Assembly: GCA_004555955.1 (NCBI GenBank)
Contig: SFJG01000021.1
Coordinates: 1 to 28,322 of the forward strand
Origin: Bacteroidales bacterium
Lineage (GTDB): Bacteria; Bacteroidota; Bacteroidia; Bacteroidales; Muribaculaceae
Direction: 5' to 3'
DNA: 28,322 nt
The notes beneath the pieces are model-generated. The model saw only the letters and a list, made by a program, of their open reading frames with translations, did no database searches and had not been told where the DNA came from. A program made the position numbers and the translations under genes. Position 1 is the first letter of the stretch. Each line of letters starts with the position of its first letter. Shown here piece by piece: positions 24,020-28,322 of the stretch.

Positions 24020-24895
24020 TTATCGTTTGAATAATTCATCGTATGAGAGGTTGATATACTTGTTTGCGGCGAGCAATGCAGCCAGGGCTGTCAGGCTGAC
24101 GCCGATAAGGATTAGTGCGCCGAACACGGCAAGCGCCGTTAGCAGGTCGATGCCGCTCAGTAGGGTTGCATCGATGTTGTTGAGCGAGAAATAGGCGCCT
24201 ACAAGGATTGCTATGGCAACTGCGGCGGCTATCAGTCCGTTCAACATATTGCTGACGATGAACGGGCGGCGTATGAACGAGGGCTTGGCACCAACGAGTT
24301 TCATCGTATGGATGAGGAATCGCCGCGAGTAGATGGTCAGCCGAACGGTGTTGTTGATGAGCACGAACGAGATAACGAGCAGCAGCGCCGCTACCGAAAG
24401 TAGCACGACGGCGATATTGCTCAGATTGCGGTTGGCGGCGTCGACTTCGGCTTTGTGCATAGCCACTTCGTCGATATAGGGGAACGCCTTGAGTTGACGC
24501 TCGATGGCGGCAAGGCTGTCGGGATGTGCATATGCCGCTTTGACGTAGACCTCAAACTCTGCGCCAAGAGGATTGACCCCGAAAAGGCTGATAAGGTCTT
24601 CGCCGGTGTCGCGTTTCCAACTTTCGGCGGCCTCGGCAGCGGAGATGTAGCGCGAACGCGAGAAGCGACGTGTGTCTTTGAACATCTTGTCGAGTTGCTC
24701 GATTTGTCCGGCATCGGCGTCTGCCGGTAGGATGACGTTAAAACCGATATTTTCTTTGATTTCGTTGCTGAAATTTTTTGCCAACACGCCCAAAAACGCC
24801 ACAACGCCAACGAGCAACAGCACTAACATCACGCTGGTTGTCGACGTGAAATTGGACTGAAAATATGATATTTTCGATTTCTTTTCTTTTGCCAT
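24020..24895 (-). CDS. ftsX: FtsX-like cell division permease protein
   Basis: Partner of the FtsE ATPase, which controls cell-wall hydrolases during division. Length is 291 residues. Seen: a first span (about 21-40); an extracytoplasmic domain (41-158) with FNVILPADADAGQIEQL and FEVYVK; and three more spans (about 160-181, 213-236, 251-275), with RLTIYSRRFLIHTMKLVGAKPSFIRRPF between the second and third, the conserved cytoplasmic loop that contacts FtsE. No ftsE is adjacent. It is the first gene of the block that runs to mfd. Confidence 0.94.
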   Translation of the reverse strand: MAKEKKSKISYFQSNFTSTTSVMLVLLLVGVVAFLGVLAKNFSNEIKENIGFNVILPADADAGQIEQLDKMFKDTRRFSRSRYISAAEAAESWKRDTGEDLISLFGVNPLGAEFEVYVKAAYAHPDSLAAIERQLKAFPYIDEVAMHKAEVDAANRNLSNIAVVLLSVAALLLVISFVLINNTVRLTIYSRRFLIHTMKLVGAKPSFIRRPFIVSNMLNGLIAAAVAIAILVGAYFSLNNIDATLLSGIDLLTALAVFGALILIGVSLTALAALLAANKYINLSYDELFKR

Positions 24896-24942
24896 TTACT
24901 GTAAATATTTTTTGCCGTTGGCTCATAACTAGCCAATATTGT

Positions 24943-24975
24943 GCAAAGATACGAAATGCGAGCCGCCGTTGTCAA
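24943..24975 (-). promoter_or_regulatory. Promoter of the ftsX-mfd block
   Basis: On the minus strand TTG lies at 24975-24973 and TATCTTTGC at 24951-24943, with a 21-base spacer. The -7 box matches the Bacteroidota consensus exactly and is the same 9-mer used by umuDC and gldE. It lies 47 bases upstream of the ftsX ATG. Confidence 0.75.
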
Positions 24976-25017
24976 TAGTTTTTGCGTTTTTTATAGAAAA
25001 TATTGCGAAAACGACGC

Positions 25018-25054
25018 AAAAAGAGGCGCACCCGCTGTCGGAGCACGCCTCTTT
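25018..25054 (-). terminator. Intrinsic terminator of the glucosaminidase gene
   Basis: A perfect 9-bp stem (AAAGAGGCG with CGCCTCTTT; 25046-25054 and 25020-25028) is followed on the minus strand by a run of T. It starts 18 bases after the stop codon at 25073. Confidence 0.85.
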
Positions 25055-25072
25055 GTCTATCTCAGATGTTTG

Positions 25073-28000
25073 TTACATCATAATTTTCTTGGTCGTTACG
25101 TTGCCGTCAACGTCGACTGCCTTAACGATGTAGAGTCCTTTCGCTGCATCAAAGTCAAGGTAATTTGCATTAACCACGTCTGCCACAACGGCACCTGTCA
25201 TCGAGTAGACAGTGATGCGGCGTGCTTCGGCGCCTGCCAACGTGATTTGTCCGTTGCGACTGATAATTTCGGTCTTCTTCGTCGGCATTGTCGACACTGC
25301 GGAGTTCTTGCCACCGCTATAGGTGTAGTATGCTATACCTTGCTTGCAAGCGCCTACCCAGATGTCGAGCGTACCGCCACCATTGCGGACGTCATGGCAA
25401 ACGCTCGTCACGCGTTGGTCGTTCGCCGAGCTGCCAAGACCGGATTCGGGATACCAAACTTTGTAGGTTTCGGCATTTTCGGCACCATTAGTCACGTCGA
25501 TGAGCACAAATCCGACATTAGCCGATGACGCTGCCGACTTATAGGTCGTTGCTGCAAGATATTTCTTTTCGCCAAAGTTGAACATATCGAGTGCGGTTCC
25601 GTAGGTTACGTTACCGAGAGCACCGCCGTTCATTGTCTTTTGTGCCACACCGGATGCGCTGAACAGCGTCGGATAGGTTCCTTTGCCGCTGTACCAGAAT
25701 GTGCCGTCGGCGTTGTAGACTATGTCGGCTGCTCCACGACCGTCACCGCCGGCGAATGCCGAACCCGACGAAGTGAGGCTTATCTTGGTAGACGTTTGCG
25801 ATACGCTGCCGTTGCTAATCGTATAGTAGTACACTTCCGAGCAACCCTGGTTGGTTATCCAAATGCGACCGTTGGTCAAGTTGCCGCTTACCGACATTTG
25901 CGCGCCACACCATTTGTTGGTCGCGTCGCCGCCGTGGTTCGAGTCGCTGATGATGGTCTTCGGCGTTGCGCTGTCGCTATCCCATTGATAGACCATGAAC
26001 GGTGTCGAAGAGTTCGGTATGTTGCAAGCCAAAATCTTGCCGTCGACGGCTACGATGTCCGACAGGTAGAACAGACCGGTGCTGATGCCTGTTACGTTCA
26101 ACGAGCCTTGCAAGTTGCCGTTGTATGCGTCGACTATCTTGATTTCGGGCGCTGTCGAAACAGCAGCATGCAATGCATAAATCTTGCCGTTGCTGAATGC
26201 CATTGAGCGATAGTAGTTGTCGCTGAGACTCATCCACGATTTTACCGAGCCGTTGCCCATACTGTTCCACACTTGGGTCATCGATTTGACGTCGTCGTCA
26301 ACAACTTGAGGCCATGTACCCTCTCCCGACAGACTGATGCTGATAGCATCGGCATTGGTCGAGGTAATGTTGATGGTCGCTGTATGTGTGCCGATTTTGT
26401 CGGGATAATAAGTCACTTCGATTGTGCCGGAGCCTGCCGACTTGCTGATGGTCGACTGCGACAGTGTGAAGTATGGCGAACCGCTTATCGACAATTTGAT
26501 GTCGCCTTCCAAGCCGTTACCGCTTACGGTAAATGTCTTCTTGGCGGTTGTCCATGCGGGTTGGTTGAACTTCAACGACGATACCGACGCCGACAAGCGC
26601 GGCTTAAGCGGACCTATTGAGCCGGGATTGTTCGTCGGTACGGAGCCATATTTATAGTATGCAAAGCCTTGCAATGTCGAAAGTACCCACGCTTCAACAA
26701 ACGAGCTGCCGTCGGTGTTGACGTGAACGTCGCCGGTGCCGTTGGTGTTACGCGTTGTGCCAAGACCGCCGCTCGGATATTCGCCAACCTGGGTTACGGT
26801 CGAGAAATTGCCTGAATCGTCGACGATTACGCGCATACGTCCGCCCTTGAATGTCGATGTGGAGTTGCCGCTTACGCGGTCGTTGAATTTCAAGTTGACG
26901 GCATATTTCATGCCGCGCCACGAGAATTCATGGTGGCTCGAGCCCCATGGTTCGCCCGTGTTGACCTTACATTGAACTACTGCCGAATTGCTCGAACTAT
27001 CGTAGGTTGTCCACGCCGGGAAGTTCTGAAGTCCGTCAATCCACCAGCCTGACGAGTGGGTGTAAGCACGCGGTGTTGCCCCGATAGCATACTGCGTCGA
27101 CCCGTCGGTGGTTACCTTGGTTTTCGACGTTGTCCAGTTGCCCGAACAGTTGCGCTTAAATTCCAAAATGTCGGTTTCCGTACCGGTGTCGAACGCAAAT
27201 GTCAATACCAAATCGCAAAGCCATTCACCGCTGACCTCGATGCAGTCGCCCAAGCGCGATGCGCCGTTCATATTCGTCGTACTGTAGAGAAGATACGGTG
27301 CAGATTGGTCGTTGTCCCACGCATACACGCGAAGCTCTTGTCCGGATTTTGCCAAGTTACATGCCACGATGTGTCCGTCGCTCAAGCATTTCACGTCGCA
27401 GAGCGTATATGTACCGCCGGTAACGACGCTCGACAGGTTCAAGTTGCCCAAATCAGCACCTGTCTGCGCGTTGATAACCTTGATATTTTTATGGTCGTAC
27501 ACGCAGTAGAGTTTGCCTGCGTGGTAGCAGAAGTTACGTATCTTTGTTGCGTCCCATCCGAATTTCGTTGTCGTACTCTTGGTCTCGCTGCAATTCCAGC
27601 CTTCCGAGAACGACAGCAGCGGCTCTTTGATTGTTCCCGTCAGGTTGATGGTCACGCTGTAGGAACCGCTTTGCACTTTCACATAGCCGGTATACGAGCC
27701 CACTTCGCGCGATGTGTTCAACGCTATGGTGAGCGTACCTCCGGTGCGAGCATTCCAGTTAGAGGCGGTTACTTCGAACGCTGACGTGCTCGAGTTATAA
27801 CTCATATCGCTGGACAAACCTGATGCCGAAATCTTAACTTGTACGGTCGGCTTCGATGCGCCTTTATATGCCGTCAACGATGCCGATGTCTTGTCGGCTG
27901 TCAACGATACCGGCAAAGTATATCTCATCATCTCGTTGTAAATCGACAATATTGTCGATGCATAGTTCGACGCCGATGCCCAAATGCCGCTACCGAAGTT

Positions 28001-28322
28001 TTCCCAATTGGGAGCCTTACCGCGTTTACCCGACGAACGAACTGCATCGAAACGGGGGTCGACAAGCGTTGCCCACGAGGGCAATGATTTTGTTGTGGCG
28101 TACGCCCACAAGTGTTGCATTTGTGCCTCGATGCCTAATGCCGGTGTCGAGAACGTACATTTATTCCAATGGCCGTAAGTGTCGGTTGCTCCAAGTCCGC
28201 AAAAGTTGTTGTCAGAGGCTTGGATTACACTACCGGTGAACTTAAACCAGCCGGTTTCGACAAATGATTGACACAAGGCGATATCACCGCGGATGCCGTA
28301 CTTTGTTCCCAAATCGTAATAC
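25073..28322 (-). CDS. Large secreted glucosaminidase-domain protein with two propeller-like regions (5' end outside window)
   Basis: Probable peptidoglycan hydrolase. The frame is open to the right edge (YYDLGTKYGIRGD), so the signal peptide and start are not visible; numbering here is from the Leu codon at 28312. Seen: a glucosaminidase domain (to about residue 130) with RGDIALCQSFVETGWFKF, E19 being the likely catalytic acid; a BACON-like Ig module (about 133-227); a first propeller-like region (about 236-565); a second Ig/Hydin-like module (about 570-667) with IEVTYYPDKIGTHTATINI; a second propeller-like region (about 690-1000) ending GIAYYTYSG; and a C-terminal domain (about 1015-1079) with ITVYSMTGAVV and KGLYIVKAV, like type A sorting domains of the type IX secretion system. 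A clear terminator follows. Confidence 0.88.
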   Translation of the reverse strand, partial: YYDLGTKYGIRGDIALCQSFVETGWFKFTGSVIQASDNNFCGLGATDTYGHWNKCTFSTPALGIEAQMQHLWAYATTKSLPSWATLVDPRFDAVRSSGKRGKAPNWENFGSGIWASASNYASTILSIYNEMMRYTLPVSLTADKTSASLTAYKGASKPTVQVKISASGLSSDMSYNSSTSAFEVTASNWNARTGGTLTIALNTSREVGSYTGYVKVQSGSYSVTINLTGTIKEPLLSFSEGWNCSETKSTTTKFGWDATKIRNFCYHAGKLYCVYDHKNIKVINAQTGADLGNLNLSSVVTGGTYTLCDVKCLSDGHIVACNLAKSGQELRVYAWDNDQSAPYLLYSTTNMNGASRLGDCIEVSGEWLCDLVLTFAFDTGTETDILEFKRNCSGNWTTSKTKVTTDGSTQYAIGATPRAYTHSSGWWIDGLQNFPAWTTYDSSSNSAVVQCKVNTGEPWGSSHHEFSWRGMKYAVNLKFNDRVSGNSTSTFKGGRMRVIVDDSGNFSTVTQVGEYPSGGLGTTRNTNGTGDVHVNTDGSSFVEAWVLSTLQGFAYYKYGSVPTNNPGSIGPLKPRLSASVSSLKFNQPAWTTAKKTFTVSGNGLEGDIKLSISGSPYFTLSQSTISKSAGSGTIEVTYYPDKIGTHTATINITSTNADAISISLSGEGTWPQVVDDDVKSMTQVWNSMGNGSVKSWMSLSDNYYRSMAFSNGKIYALHAAVSTAPEIKIVDAYNGNLQGSLNVTGISTGLFYLSDIVAVDGKILACNIPNSSTPFMVYQWDSDSATPKTIISDSNHGGDATNKWCGAQMSVSGNLTNGRIWITNQGCSEVYYYTISNGSVSQTSTKISLTSSGSAFAGGDGRGAADIVYNADGTFWYSGKGTYPTLFSASGVAQKTMNGGALGNVTYGTALDMFNFGEKKYLAATTYKSAASSANVGFVLIDVTNGAENAETYKVWYPESGLGSSANDQRVTSVCHDVRNGGGTLDIWVGACKQGIAYYTYSGGKNSAVSTMPTKKTEIISRNGQITLAGAEARRITVYSMTGAVVADVVNANYLDFDAAKGLYIVKAVDVDGNVTTKKIMM

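Noticed and set aside
1..28322. tRNA, rRNA, insertion sequence, prophage or restriction/defence genes
   Set aside because: None of the frames shows transposase, integrase, phage or nuclease motifs, and no tRNA- or rRNA-like stretch was recognised by eye. A scan with a covariance model could still find a small RNA.

Overview
The window is chromosomal DNA from a Bacteroidota member, most likely order Bacteroidales and perhaps a Muribaculaceae-like gut lineage. This rests on four things: a SusC-type TonB-dependent transporter; a gldE-gldD-phosphopantetheinyl transferase operon; promoters of the Bacteroidota type (TTG about 19-21 bases upstream of TAnnTTTGC); and an ftsX-DUF3098-uppP-truB-queA block. 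TCGA/GTCGAC-type words are strikingly common in the coding DNA. The exact genus is inference.

Layout. 1-2122 (minus): N-terminal two thirds of a SusC-like transporter that runs off the left edge, with a leader of about 160 nt. 2453-4167 (minus): a umuD-umuC error-prone polymerase operon. It is divergent from 4313-9389 (plus), a tightly packed run of gldE, gldD, a 4'-phosphopantetheinyl transferase, a fimbrillin-like lipoprotein and a C69 dipeptidase. The two promoters face away from each other around one perfect 7-bp inverted repeat that overlaps both -33 elements. 9449-11059 (plus): two GYF-CD225/dispanin membrane proteins flanking a DUF2752 membrane protein; the first carries a nine-unit GYGQQ repeat. 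11069-13176 (minus): pepT-miaA, overlapping by GTGA. 13448-17209 (plus): a 1253-residue secreted GHL10 glycosidase-like protein with FnIII-like modules, a propeller-like region and a C-terminal sorting-like domain, followed by a clear terminator. 17390-17611 (plus): a 73-residue membrane protein with its own strong promoter. 17745-24895 (minus): ftsX, a DUF3098 protein, uppP, truB, queA and mfd as one apparent operon. 25073-28322 (minus): a large secreted glucosaminidase whose start lies beyond the right edge; it has two propeller-like regions and the same kind of C-terminal domain as the GHL10 protein.

How the genes fit together. Much of the window is housekeeping: tRNA modification (miaA, truB, queA), envelope growth (ftsX, uppP), peptide turnover (pepT, C69 dipeptidase) and DNA damage response (umuDC, mfd). 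The less ordinary parts are the GYF-CD225/DUF2752/GYF-CD225 cassette, the shared palindrome between umuDC and gldE, and the pair of large secreted enzymes with similar C-terminal architecture. The cassette is the best candidate here for a poorly described system. No RNA genes, insertion sequences, CRISPR arrays or prophage genes were seen.
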